Part shown: one piece after another, positions 5,318 through 12,070 of the stretch
How positions within the stretch are numbered: position 1 is the first letter of the stretch
Layout: every line of letters starts with the position of its first letter
DNA from: Bacillota bacterium
GTDB taxonomy: Bacteria; Bacillota; Bacilli; Paenibacillales; NBRC-103111
Assembly: GCA_023388055.1 (NCBI GenBank)
Contig: JAEWGW010000038.1
Coordinates: 1-12,192, forward strand
Length of the DNA stretch: 12,192 nucleotides
Reading direction: 5' to 3'
Notes under the pieces: generated by a model
What the model was told of the DNA's origin: nothing
What the model saw: only the letters and a program-made list of their open reading frames with translations
Database searches by the model: none
Position numbers and translations under genes: made by a program

Positions 5318-6283
5318 TTACACGTAAGGGGGATCCCATGCCTTTTTACTCCAATAAAGCTTCTCCCGCATGATCCGGAGATCCCGGTCCAGCTTCACAT
5401 CCACCCCGAAGGGAAGCTTGCTGTTATGCCAAAAGCGGACGTCCCGCCATTGCACCAGAAAGCCGTCCTGGCCTTCGGAGATACTGACGTGCACCTTCTC
5501 GGCAAACCCGAGGAAGGTCCGCACGCTGTCCCCTCCCAAGGTAGCCTCAACGGCGGGATGGCCGTTTCCCTTGGGGTATGCACCCTCCAGAACCGCGTGG
5601 CCCCGGAGCAGGGAGCCGGTCCGGTATTCCTGCTCGGTCTCCAGCAGGAACTGGCCCCAGCCCCAGATGAGGCCCGGAACAAGCTGGACCGCTGTTTCCG
5701 CGTCAGCGTAATCGGACCGGATGCGGCGCAGAAGCCTCCGCTGGTACAGCATACGGAGCAAGACGTAGACGCAGGAGGCCGCGTATATGGCGGGGAAGAC
5801 GGCTGCCGCCCTCCAGCCTGCCAACAGCCAACCTGCCAGACCCGCAGCATGCAGGGTAAACAGGAACGGATCGAAGAGAGGGAGAATGTCCAGATGGTGC
5901 CAGCGGCGGTTTAAGGGCCGGAAGCATTGCACCCCGTACACATTGAGCCAATCCAGAAACACATGAAGCACCACGGCTCCGAAGGTCCACAGGTAGAGCA
6001 GCCAGAAGGATTCCAGCACTCCGAAGGCCCAGGCTGCGGGGAGGGCGATAAGGGCGGGCCAGATGCCAAGAGCAGGCAGGGAATGGGTGACGCCCCGGTG
6101 ATAGCGCAGGTAATGTCGGTAGCTCCTCAGGCGGACGATGGTATCAAAATCGGGAGCATGAGACCCGACCACCGTACATAGCAGCATTGCCTGGGCCAAG
6201 CCGGGCTGGGACGCCACCTCCGGATGCAAGAAGGCGAGGCCCCCTAATGTGACGCCAAACAGCAAATGGCTGGCTGTATCCAT
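5318..6283 (-). CDS. YfhP/YdjM-type membrane-bound metal-dependent hydrolase (COG1988)
   Basis: The 321-residue protein starts with the family signature MDTASHLLFG, followed by HAPDFD (42-47), HRGVTHS (62-68) and LHVFLDWLNVYG (106-117). These give histidines and aspartates (H6, H42, D45, D47, H62, H67, H107, D111) suited to binding metal near the membrane. Hydrophobic segments occur at about 71-90, 93-110, 140-157 and 161-180. The C-terminal 140 residues are soluble, as in Bacillus YfhP; the much shorter E. coli YdjM lacks them. The substrate is unknown. The ATG at 6283 has AAGGAG 8 nt upstream. It is transcribed alone, divergent from the DUF554 gene. Confidence 0.87.
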   Translation of the reverse strand: MDTASHLLFGVTLGGLAFLHPEVASQPGLAQAMLLCTVVGSHAPDFDTIVRLRSYRHYLRYHRGVTHSLPALGIWPALIALPAAWAFGVLESFWLLYLWTFGAVVLHVFLDWLNVYGVQCFRPLNRRWHHLDILPLFDPFLFTLHAAGLAGWLLAGWRAAAVFPAIYAASCVYVLLRMLYQRRLLRRIRSDYADAETAVQLVPGLIWGWGQFLLETEQEYRTGSLLRGHAVLEGAYPKGNGHPAVEATLGGDSVRTFLGFAEKVHVSISEGQDGFLVQWRDVRFWHNSKLPFGVDVKLDRDLRIMREKLYWSKKAWDPPYV

Positions 6284-6297
6284 GAATCATTCTCCTT

Positions 6298-6360
6298 CCC
6301 GGGAATGACGGCATTCGCCGTTGTACTGGATTTATCGTAGCAAGGCTTCGTAAACCCGGG
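6298..6360. repeat. Short inverted repeats in the divergent YfhP-like/DUF554 intergenic region
   Basis: A hairpin ACGGC-ATTC-GCCGT lies at 6308-6321, and CCCGGG occurs at both 6298-6303 and 6355-6360. The first CCCGGG and the hairpin lie just before the ribosome site of the minus-strand gene and may be part of its leader. I found no convincing promoter for that gene. Confidence 0.35.
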
Positions 6361-6389
6361 ATATGCGCCAGGTTAAGTTATTGTGTAGG

Positions 6390-6418
6390 TTCCCAGGACT
6401 TGACCGCCCGGTTATAAT
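6390..6418 (+). promoter_or_regulatory. Sigma-A promoter of the DUF554 gene
   Basis: TTCCCA (6390-6395; 4 of 6) and a perfect TATAAT (6413-6418) are 17 bp apart. The start of transcription is expected near 6425, about 60 nt before the ATG at 6486. TTGACC inside the spacer is too close to the -10 to act as -35. Confidence 0.65.
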
Positions 6419-6485
6419 GAATGCATTGCAGTTGAACATTACAGGTGCAGGGCAGGCGGAAGCGGGAGAGGGCGGAAGAGCGGTT

Positions 6486-7190
6486 ATGGTACTGTGGGGC
6501 ACATTGGTTAATACGTTTGCAATTATTCTGGGAGGGATTCTGGGGCTGGCGCTGCCGAGGCTGTCACAGGGCATCAAGTCTACGGTTATGCAGGGGCTGG
6601 GTTTGGCGGTTTCGGTGCAGGGGCTGATGATGGCGTTCAAAACCAGCAACCTTCTGATAGTCATCGGAAGTCTGGTGATCGGAGGTGTGCTGGGTGAGCT
6701 GCTGCAGGTGGAGAAGGGGTTGGAGAAGCTGGGTGGCCAGCTGGAGCGCCTGGTGGGTAGCCGTGCCAAGGGGAAGGTGGCGGTGGGTTTCGTAACTACG
6801 ACGCTGATTTACTGCGTGGGGGCGATGGCTATCCTTGGCTCCATCGACAGCGGTGTCCGGCTGAACCATGACATGCTGTACACCAAATCCATGCTGGACG
6901 GATTTTCGGCGATTATTTTTGCCTCCACCCTGGGGATCGGGGTATTGTTCTCCTCGCTTCCGGTTCTTGTGTACCAAGGGGCTATCGCTCTGTCGGCCAC
7001 ACTAATCACGTCGTTTATCAGCCCGGGGATGCTGGATGCCATTACCGCGGAGGTAACCGCTGTCGGCGGCATTCTGATCATCGGCATCGGCCTTAACATA
7101 TTGGAGATCAAAAAAATCAACGTGGCCAATCTGCTGCCCTCTGTTGTGGTAGCAGCGCTCTTGGTGCCGCTGGTTAGCTATTTCAGCTGA
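6486..7190 (+). CDS. DUF554 family integral membrane protein (YdfK/YqgA-like)
   Basis: The 234-residue protein is almost entirely hydrophobic, with about seven predicted membrane segments. Features expected of the family are the opening MVLWGTLVNTFAIILGGILG, glycine-rich helices (GSLVIGGVLGELL at 61-73), the central VTTTLIYCVGAMAILGSIDSG (103-123), LDGFSAIIFASTLGIGV (137-153) and the end GLNILEIKKINVANLLPS. The family is widespread, with B. subtilis YdfK and E. coli YqgA as relatives; its biochemical role is unknown and it is often assumed to be a transporter. The ATG at 6486 is preferred because an in-frame ATG at 6363 lies upstream of the promoter; GGAAGAG provides a moderate ribosome site. 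It is monocistronic and ends at a strong terminator. Confidence 0.92.
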   Translation: MVLWGTLVNTFAIILGGILGLALPRLSQGIKSTVMQGLGLAVSVQGLMMAFKTSNLLIVIGSLVIGGVLGELLQVEKGLEKLGGQLERLVGSRAKGKVAVGFVTTTLIYCVGAMAILGSIDSGVRLNHDMLYTKSMLDGFSAIIFASTLGIGVLFSSLPVLVYQGAIALSATLITSFISPGMLDAITAEVTAVGGILIIGIGLNILEIKKINVANLLPSVVVAALLVPLVSYFS

Positions 7191-7203
7191 CGAGTCATGA
7201 TAT

Positions 7204-7249
7204 AAACAAAAACAGCCTCAGGCTAAAAACCCGAGGCTGTTTGTTTTTC
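7204..7249. terminator. Bidirectional intrinsic terminator
   Basis: CAGCCTC (7213-7219) pairs with GAGGCTG (7233-7239), extended by A-rich and T-rich flanks. T-runs follow on both strands (TTTGTTTTT rightward, TTTTTGTTT leftward). It serves both the DUF554 gene and the convergent CNNM transporter gene. Confidence 0.93.
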
Positions 7250-7262
7250 TGTCCTCTTTTAT

Positions 7263-8549
7263 TTAATGCACCTTCAGAATTTCCACGCGGCGGATACGGT
7301 GGCGGTCCATTTCGCGGATGGTAAATTTAATGCCGTTATACATCCATTCGCCGCCCTTCTTGATGGTGGGCTGGTTGGTGTACAGCCAGCCGCCGATGGT
7401 ATCCAGCTCTTCGCTTTCCAGGTGGGTGTTCAGCAGATCATTGACCCGGTCCAGGCTCAGCTTGCCATCCACCACGTAGTGCTGTTCACCGATACGGGTG
7501 ATGTCCGCTTTTTCCTCGGCGTCGAATTCATCCCTGATCTCCCCGACAATCTCCTCAAGGATATCTTCGATGGTAATCAGACCGGAGGTTCCGCCGTATT
7601 CGTCCACCAGAATAGCCATGTGGATTTGCTGCTGCTGCATCCGTTGAATCAAACTCTTGATCGGAATGGATTCAGAAACGGACAGCACCGGCTGTACCAG
7701 AGTCGAGATATCCAGGTTAGGGTCATCGCTCAGCTGCATGAACAATTGTTTGGTATTAATAAAGCCGAGGATATGGTCCTTGTCTCCGGCCATAACGGGG
7801 ATACGGGTGTACTGCTCCTTTTTCATCACCCGCAGGTTGAACTTCCGTTCCACATCCAGATCAATGCAGACCATATCCGTCCGCGGCACCATGATCTCCC
7901 GGGCCAGCAGTTCGTCAAAGTTAAAAATACGGGTAACATAGCCGTATTCCGCCTGATTGATCTTGCCGCTTTCGTAGCTTTCCGCCAGGATCAGGCGCAG
8001 CTCTTCCTCAGAGTGAGCTTCTTCATGCTCCTTAGCCGGCTTCATGCCGAAAAGATGCACGATCCAGTTGGCAGAGCCGTTCAAGGCCCAGATAAACGGG
8101 TACATGGCTTTATAGAAGAAAATAATGGGCTTCGCCACCAGAAAGCTGATAGCCTCCGCTTTGTGGATGGCCAGCGTCTTGGGTGCCAGCTCCCCCAGAA
8201 CCACATGCAAGAAGGTAATAAAAACAAAGGCGATGACGATGGAAAGAATGCCGCTTATATCCTTGAGGAAATCATAACGCTCAAATACGGGATGAAGAAT
8301 TTTTTCTACGGTAGGTTCGCCCAACCAGCCCAGAATCAGGGCAGTAATGGTAATACCCAATTGGCAGGCGGACAGGTAACCGTCCAGGTTGGAGGTGATT
8401 TGCTTAACGGCCAGGGCGTTCTTCTTGCCCTCCATCACCAATTGGTCAACCCGGCTGGCGCGCAGCCGGATTACGGCGAATTCCGTTCCCACAAAAAAGG
8501 CTGTGGCAAGAATCAGGAATGCGACTGCTAGAAGATTCACGACGATCAT
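7263..8549 (-). CDS. CNNM/CorC-type hemolysin-family transporter (Mg2+/metal efflux, MpfA-like)
   Basis: The 428-residue domain order is typical: an N-terminal CNNM (DUF21) membrane domain, about 1-165, with GTEFAVIRLRASRVD at 21-35 and FLHVVLGELAPKTLAI at 113-128; a CBS pair, about 218-335, with the junction REIMVPRTDM at 217-226 and VDEYGGTSGLITIEDILEEIVGE at 315-337; and a CorC_HlyC domain to the end, with GWLY at 387-390. Relatives such as S. aureus MpfA and B. subtilis YhdP are linked to Mg2+ export, and the CBS pair binds nucleotides in this class. Both make metal export the best guess. The ATG at 8549 is chosen because GGGAG (8557-8561) is 7 nt upstream; an in-frame TTG at 8555 would be too close. 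It is divergent from the DUF1836 gene and its promoter shares an operator-like palindrome with that gene. Confidence 0.93.
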   Translation of the reverse strand: MIVVNLLAVAFLILATAFFVGTEFAVIRLRASRVDQLVMEGKKNALAVKQITSNLDGYLSACQLGITITALILGWLGEPTVEKILHPVFERYDFLKDISGILSIVIAFVFITFLHVVLGELAPKTLAIHKAEAISFLVAKPIIFFYKAMYPFIWALNGSANWIVHLFGMKPAKEHEEAHSEEELRLILAESYESGKINQAEYGYVTRIFNFDELLAREIMVPRTDMVCIDLDVERKFNLRVMKKEQYTRIPVMAGDKDHILGFINTKQLFMQLSDDPNLDISTLVQPVLSVSESIPIKSLIQRMQQQQIHMAILVDEYGGTSGLITIEDILEEIVGEIRDEFDAEEKADITRIGEQHYVVDGKLSLDRVNDLLNTHLESEELDTIGGWLYTNQPTIKKGGEWMYNGIKFTIREMDRHRIRRVEILKVH

Positions 8550-8573
8550 GGACAAACTCCCATCTCATGGATT

Positions 8574-8597
8574 TGATATAAAAATGAATTTATATCA
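8574..8597 (-). promoter_or_regulatory. Perfect 9-bp hairpin in the leader of the CNNM gene
   Basis: TGATATAAA (8574-8582) and TTTATATCA (8589-8597) flank a 6-nt loop, about 25 nt before the start codon on the minus strand. It is AU-only apart from two G-C pairs and has no T-run. It could influence translation or message stability, or be a protein-binding site. Confidence 0.5.
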
Positions 8598-8613
8598 TGA
8601 ACTTACACATTAT

Positions 8614-8629
8614 AAGTTCTTATGAACCT
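8614..8629. promoter_or_regulatory. Candidate operator at the CNNM promoter
   Basis: Read on the minus strand, AGGTTCATAAGAACTT follows the -10 directly. It matches the element at 8780-8795 in 13 of 16 positions and has the same 7-2-7 half-site layout. A further perfect half site, TGAACTT, lies at 8598-8604. Confidence 0.65.
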
Positions 8630-8659
8630 ATAATATCAGGAAATGTAATGTCGGCTCAA
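8630..8659 (-). promoter_or_regulatory. Promoter of the CNNM transporter gene
   Basis: On the minus strand TTGAGC (8654-8659) and TATTAT (8630-8635) are 18 bp apart, matching consensus at 4 and 5 of 6. The expected start near 8623 gives a 74-nt leader. Confidence 0.6.
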
Positions 8660-8712
8660 TGTCCGAAATCCCCCGGAACGACCCAAATCCGGCAGAATAG
8701 CCCCGGTTAGGG

Positions 8713-8730
8713 CAGGTCAGGGCAGACCTG
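8713..8730. repeat. Inverted repeat upstream of the DUF1836 promoter
   Basis: CAGGTC (8713-8718) and GACCTG (8725-8730) are perfect inverted copies around AGGGCA, 20 bp upstream of the -35. An alternative pairing, TCAGG/CCTGA, exists within the same bases. It could be a second regulator site; there is no further support. Confidence 0.35.
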
Positions 8731-8750
8731 ACAAAGCCTCACCCCCGTTC

Positions 8751-8779
8751 TTTACAATTCACGGACTCCGTCGTAATAT
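8751..8779 (+). promoter_or_regulatory. Promoter of the DUF1836 gene
   Basis: TTTACA (8751-8756; 5 of 6) and TAATAT (8774-8779; 4 of 6) are 17 bp apart. Transcription should start near 8786, inside the palindrome that follows. Confidence 0.65.
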
Positions 8780-8795
8780 GAGTTCATATGAACTT
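8780..8795. promoter_or_regulatory. Candidate operator at the DUF1836 promoter
   Basis: GAGTTCATATGAACTT contains the perfect 14-bp palindrome AGTTCATATGAACT (8781-8794). It starts on the base after the -10, so a bound protein would cover the transcription start. The same element at the same position is found at the divergent promoter (8614-8629). Confidence 0.7.
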
Positions 8796-8819
8796 GAAAT
8801 GGAAATGGAGGGGATTCTG

Positions 8820-9596
8820 ATGGAAACCTTTCAATTAACCCGCAAAGACATGTCCCAGCTGCTCATCAGCCTCACCGGGCAGCCCGGGAAATCCCCAAAA
8901 GCCATCCTCCGGGAGATATGGCTCAAGTCGCGGCGGGAGCAGCCGGGCGAAAGCCGCTCTTTTGATGCATATGTGGGTGCGTCCATCTCGCCGATTCTGG
9001 CCAAGGTGATGGAGATTAATCCGGCCGAGGAGGCGGGGTTGTCGCTTAGTGATATTGTGGCCTTAGGGGGCCAGATCGAATACAACCATTTTGCCGTCAC
9101 TGCTGTGCAGAACTGGGTGAAACGGGACCTCAAGGAAATCATCGGGTCACCCCGCCTGGGCAAAAAGTATTCTTTCCAGCAAGCTGCGATTCTTTTTATT
9201 ATTGAAGACCTGCGGGCGGCGCTGGATCTGGAGTCCATCCGCCGGCTGCTGCTGCGGATCTTCCGCCATTGCGACAGCGATGCCGACGATCTCATTCACC
9301 CGGTGGATTTCTACGCCGCGTATTCGGGCCTGTTCGAGGAGCTCGACCCCAATAACGACCAGGTGCTGGACCTGCCGGGATCCCTGGAACGGGACTTCAA
9401 GCACGACCACTTAATGGAGGCTCTGGTTAAAAAGAAGGCGGACGATTTCGCGGCGTCTCTGCCGGAGCTCTCTCCGCAGGAGCGGGAGGCGGTCCGCAAC
9501 TGTATGGTCATCGCCATGCTGTCCGTGCAGACGGCATATTTCCAAAGCTTGGCCAAGCGTTATTTCCAAGCGTCCATGTTTCTGCAGAATCTGTAG
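8820..9596 (+). CDS. DUF1836 domain protein, probable MerR-like DNA-binding regulator
   Basis: The 258-residue protein has the DUF1836 signature in its centre: an LSLSDIVALGG helix (74-84), then FAVTAVQNWVKRDLKE (91-106), the turn GKKYSFQQAAILFIIEDLRAAL (114-135) and LESIRRLLLRIF. The order NWVKR...KKYS..Q..ILFII is that of a MerR-type winged helix, so DNA binding is likely. The remaining helical C-terminal third has no recognised function. The ATG at 8820 has GGAGGGG (8807-8813) 6 nt upstream; an in-frame ATG at 8778 lies inside the -10 and is rejected. Its divergence from the CNNM gene and the shared operator suggest that it regulates itself and that transporter; this is inference. Confidence 0.85.
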   Translation: METFQLTRKDMSQLLISLTGQPGKSPKAILREIWLKSRREQPGESRSFDAYVGASISPILAKVMEINPAEEAGLSLSDIVALGGQIEYNHFAVTAVQNWVKRDLKEIIGSPRLGKKYSFQQAAILFIIEDLRAALDLESIRRLLLRIFRHCDSDADDLIHPVDFYAAYSGLFEELDPNNDQVLDLPGSLERDFKHDHLMEALVKKKADDFAASLPELSPQEREAVRNCMVIAMLSVQTAYFQSLAKRYFQASMFLQNL

Positions 9597-9622
9597 GGGA
9601 GAGTAGGCCCTGCAATAAACAA

Positions 9623-9660
9623 GACCCGCCGGTGTGTGTTTTTCCCGGGGGGTCCTATTT
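9623..9660. terminator. Hairpin between the convergent DUF1836 and padR genes
   Basis: GACCCGCCGG (9623-9632) pairs with CCGGGGGGTC (9645-9654) with one mismatch. The tails are modest: CTATTTGTGT rightward and TTGTTTATTG leftward. It is likely to terminate both genes. Confidence 0.65.
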
Positions 9661-9679
9661 GTGTATTGTGTATGATGTG

Positions 9680-10243
9680 TTAATGCAACGCCGCTTGCCC
9701 CGGCTCCTCCAGCCTTCGAAGGACACTCAGGCACCATTCCCGCTCCGCGTGTTTGGTGGCGATGGATTTTTCAATGAGGATTTGCGCTCCGAACATGGGG
9801 GCGCCCATGTCATAAAGCTCCTCGTCCGGTTCTCTGCGCTCTGCCAGCTGGTGAAGCCGCTTATGCAGCCGGGCAAGCCTCTCGTCCAAAAGCTGCATTT
9901 TTTCCTCCAGCAAACTGCGGACGGCTGGTTGATCCACAAGGAACAGGCTGAAGATTTTCAGCGCAAATTCATCCCGCACCACCGGGTTATCTGTAGGTTC
10001 GGTAATCCACTGGCGTACGGCATCCTTGCCTTCCGGAGTGATGGTGTACACCTTTTTGTCCGGCTTATCGGTTTGGGGGACCAGTGTGAAACGGACAAGG
10101 CCTTTTTCCTCTAATTGGGCCAGCAGCGGATAAATCTGGCTGTGGTTGGCATTCCAAAACAGCTGGATCCGCTGGGTGAGATCGTATCCCGTACAAGGCT
10201 CCACAGCAATAAGGCTGAGGAGGCCGTAGGATAGCTTATTCAT
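9680..10243 (-). CDS. PadR-family transcriptional regulator
   Basis: The 187-residue protein has the PadR/AphA layout. The winged helix covers about 1-80: LSYGLLSLIAVEPCTGYDLTQRI, then the recognition segment FWNANHSQIYPLLAQLEEKGLV (29-50) and the wing KKVYTITPEGKDAVRQWI (63-80). A C-terminal helical, coiled-coil-like dimerisation domain follows (about 90-180). PadR proteins repress adjacent genes and are released by phenolics, drugs or other ligands. The ATG at 10243 is preferred, with GGAGG (10249-10253) upstream; an in-frame ATG at 10273 lies inside an operator and has no ribosome site. It is divergent from the MFS exporter gene and very probably represses it and itself. Confidence 0.94.
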   Translation of the reverse strand: MNKLSYGLLSLIAVEPCTGYDLTQRIQLFWNANHSQIYPLLAQLEEKGLVRFTLVPQTDKPDKKVYTITPEGKDAVRQWITEPTDNPVVRDEFALKIFSLFLVDQPAVRSLLEEKMQLLDERLARLHKRLHQLAERREPDEELYDMGAPMFGAQILIEKSIATKHAEREWCLSVLRRLEEPGQAALH

Positions 10244-10255
10244 GAATTCCTCCGT

Positions 10256-10275
10256 ATATGTTTTGTTTGACATAT
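10256..10275. promoter_or_regulatory. PadR operator 1
   Basis: ATATGT-N8-ACATAT is a perfect 6+8+6 palindrome containing ATGT-N8-ACAT, the known PadR operator form. It covers the -35 of the MFS promoter and lies in the leader of padR. Confidence 0.85.
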
Positions 10276-10295
10276 CAATCGGGCGGGTGTAACAT
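10267..10295 (+). promoter_or_regulatory. Promoter of the MFS exporter gene
   Basis: A perfect TTGACA (10267-10272), a 17-bp spacer and TAACAT (10290-10295; 4 of 6). The predicted start is near 10302, giving a leader of about 50 nt that contains operator 2. Confidence 0.75.
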
Positions 10296-10306
10296 AGTCT
10301 TCATTC

Positions 10307-10335
10307 ATTATATGTAAAAACAGACATAAAGACAA
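10307..10335 (-). promoter_or_regulatory. Promoter of padR
   Basis: On the minus strand TTGTCT (10330-10335; 4 of 6), a 17-bp spacer and a perfect TATAAT (10307-10312). The predicted start is near 10300, so this promoter and that of the MFS gene cannot both hold RNA polymerase at once. Confidence 0.75.
10310..10329. promoter_or_regulatory. PadR operator 2
   Basis: ATATGT-N8-ACATAA again has ATGT-N8-ACAT (10312-10315 and 10324-10327). It overlaps the -10 and spacer of the padR promoter and the early transcribed region of the MFS gene. Its centre is 54 bp from that of operator 1, about five helical turns. Confidence 0.82.
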
Positions 10336-10351
10336 GGAGAGGTAAAACCGT

Positions 10352-11869
10352 ATGTTTTCAAAAAAACAGGCTGCTCGTGGTAAAGGAGCTCCCGGAACAG
10401 TTGAGGCAGCTGCCCACAGCGATGCCTTTTGGCCGATTATGATCGCCCTGTTCTTCGGAAGCTTCTTCTCCACGTTGGCTTCCAGTACCATTAATATTGC
10501 GCTGCCCGTGCTTCAGCGGGAGTTTAGCACTGACCTCAGCACCATTCAATGGGTTATGACCGGCTTTATGCTGGCTATGGGAACCTTTGCTCCCGTTACC
10601 GGCTATTTCGGCGAACGCTTCAGCTATAAGCGGCTGTATGTGTTCAGCCTGGCCGGCTTTACACTGGCATCCGTGTTCTGCGCGATGTCCAACACGGTAG
10701 CGGTCCTGATCGCCTTCCGTATCCTGCAGGGTGTGTTCTGCGGTGTGATCGTGCCATCGGCGATGGCAGTTATTTACCAGGTGATTCCCCGTGAAAAGCA
10801 GGCTGTCGCTATCGGCATCTGGGCGGCCTCGGCTATGCTGGCTCCCGCCATCGGGCCTACTCTCTCCGGTTATATCCTGGAGCATGTGTCCTGGCACTGG
10901 ATTTTCTGGATGAACCTGCCCATCGGCATCATCGCCATCATTATGGTGCAGCTCTTTATGCCGTATTACCGGATGAAGGTGCCCCAATCCTTCGACTTCC
11001 TGGGATTCATTACGGTAATCGCCAGCAGCGCATCCATTCTGGTGGCGCTGTCCCAAGGCCGCACCTGGGGCTGGACCTCCTCCGGCACGCTGTCCTTGTT
11101 GATCGGCGGCTTCATTATCCTGGGGTTGTTCCTGTGGAGAGAGTTGACCGCCAAGTCTCCTCTGCTGAATCTGCGGGTGTTCAAAAGCGGCCGGTACACC
11201 ATGGCGCTGGTCATTACTTGTATTCTGAACATCAGTCTTTATTCCGGCATGCTGATGACCCCTGTTTTCCTGCAAAATATCCAGGGGGTATCGCCTATGG
11301 ATGCCGGGCTGATCCTGCTGCCGTCCTCATTGGCAATGGCGATAGCCATGCCCTTTGTGGGCAAGCTGTACAACAAGGTGGGCCCCCGGGTGCTGACTGT
11401 TACCGGGCTGAGCATGGTGGCCTTGGGCTCCTTGCCCCTGAGCTGGCTGTCCGTGAGCACGCCCCACTACTATCTCTTGTGGTGTATGGTTATCCGCAGC
11501 TTGGGCATTGGCCTGACCATGATGCCTGCCAGCAACTACGGCATGGAGCAGATTCCGAAGGAGCTCTCCGGCCACGCCTCGTCCATCAACAACTGGACCC
11601 GCAGCGCCTTTGGCTCCTTTGCCATCGCCGTGTTCACTGCGATTATGAGCAGCCGTTCGGCTACCCACGCCCAAGAGCTGGCGGCAGGCGGCTTGCGGGA
11701 TAAGGTGCAAATCCAGATGTCCGCGGTCACCATGGGTGTGGACGATGTATATCTGATCGCCACCTGTATTGCTGCCGCGGCCATTCCCGTTGCCTTGTTC
11801 ATCCGCAAGCACAAAAAAGGCCCCTCCGCTCCGGCGGAGCAGGTTGTCCTTGAGCCCCAAAAGGCGTAA
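10352..11869 (+). CDS. MFS drug exporter, DHA2 (EmrB/QacA) family, 14 membrane segments
   Basis: The 505-residue length and hydrophobicity fit 14-TM DHA2 proton-driven exporters of drugs or toxic organic compounds. Landmarks: the TM1 motif STINIALPVLQ (45-55), motif B-type IQWVMTGFML (65-74), motif A GYFGERFSYKR (84-94) in the loop between TM2 and TM3, RILQGVFCG (123-131), and the antiporter motif C region ASAMLAPAIGPTLSGYI (159-175), followed by WHWIFWMNLPIG (181-192). The N-terminus is a short basic cytoplasmic tail. GAGAGG (10337-10342) is 9 nt before the ATG. Divergent padR and twin operators indicate ligand-induced expression. The substrate cannot be told from sequence; a membrane-fusion partner is not present here, which fits a QacA-like single-component pump. 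Confidence 0.94.
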   Translation: MFSKKQAARGKGAPGTVEAAAHSDAFWPIMIALFFGSFFSTLASSTINIALPVLQREFSTDLSTIQWVMTGFMLAMGTFAPVTGYFGERFSYKRLYVFSLAGFTLASVFCAMSNTVAVLIAFRILQGVFCGVIVPSAMAVIYQVIPREKQAVAIGIWAASAMLAPAIGPTLSGYILEHVSWHWIFWMNLPIGIIAIIMVQLFMPYYRMKVPQSFDFLGFITVIASSASILVALSQGRTWGWTSSGTLSLLIGGFIILGLFLWRELTAKSPLLNLRVFKSGRYTMALVITCILNISLYSGMLMTPVFLQNIQGVSPMDAGLILLPSSLAMAIAMPFVGKLYNKVGPRVLTVTGLSMVALGSLPLSWLSVSTPHYYLLWCMVIRSLGIGLTMMPASNYGMEQIPKELSGHASSINNWTRSAFGSFAIAVFTAIMSSRSATHAQELAAGGLRDKVQIQMSAVTMGVDDVYLIATCIAAAAIPVALFIRKHKKGPSAPAEQVVLEPQKA

Positions 11870-11891
11870 ACCGCCACCTAATCGCATAAGA

Positions 11892-11925
11892 GATCCGGGA
11901 CCGTTTGGTTCCCGGGTCTTTTTTT
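11892..11925 (+). terminator. Intrinsic terminator of the MFS gene
   Basis: GATCCGGGACC (11892-11902) pairs with GGTTCCCGGGTC (11907-11918) with one bulge and one wobble pair, followed by seven T. It lies 22 nt after the stop codon. Confidence 0.95.
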
Positions 11926-11949
11926 GCGTGTTTAGAAAGTATATGACTC

Positions 11950-12070
11950 CGCACCCCGCCGCCTACCGCCAGTCTCCTCGCCGCCTGCACACCCCGCTGC
12001 TCGCACGGTGACTCACCCCGCCCGCCGCTCGCACCCCACCGCCCACGCCCCGCCGATTCACCCCGCCTGC
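11950..12070. repeat. C-rich, strand-asymmetric tract leading into the tandem array
   Basis: The plus strand is dominated by C with scattered GCC, CACC and CGC words (CACCCCGCC, CCGCCCGCCGCTC and similar). Several words are close to pieces of the 14-bp unit that follows, so it looks like a decayed part of the same array. No gene is supported from 11870 to the window end. Confidence 0.5.

Noticed and set aside
6401..6406. TTGACC as the -35 of the DUF554 promoter
   Set aside because: Only 6 bp separate it from TATAAT, far too short; TTCCCA at 17 bp is used instead.
7266..8531. 421-codon open frame on the plus strand, antisense to the CNNM gene
   Set aside because: It mirrors the CNNM gene, is very rich in His, Gln and Asp with no recognisable domain, and has no ribosome site; the minus strand has full family motifs.
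8560..8770. Mg2+ riboswitch (M-box) ahead of the CNNM gene
   Set aside because: The leader predicted from the promoter is only about 74 nt and none of the M-box conserved blocks are visible.
8778..8819. Upstream in-frame ATG for the DUF1836 protein
   Set aside because: It overlaps the -10 hexamer and operator and has no Shine-Dalgarno; the ATG at 8820 has GGAGGGG at a good distance.
9345..9371. EF-hand-like DPNNDQVLD stretch in the DUF1836 protein
   Set aside because: Only part of the calcium loop pattern is present and there is no paired helix-loop-helix context; chance is likely.
10244..10273. Ten-residue N-terminal extension of PadR
   Set aside because: The extended ATG lies inside operator 1, and GGAGG is placed for the ATG at 10243, where family similarity begins.
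10358..11275. 305-codon open frame on the minus strand
   Set aside because: It is antisense to the MFS gene; low-complexity polar composition (Q, H, G) and no start signals.
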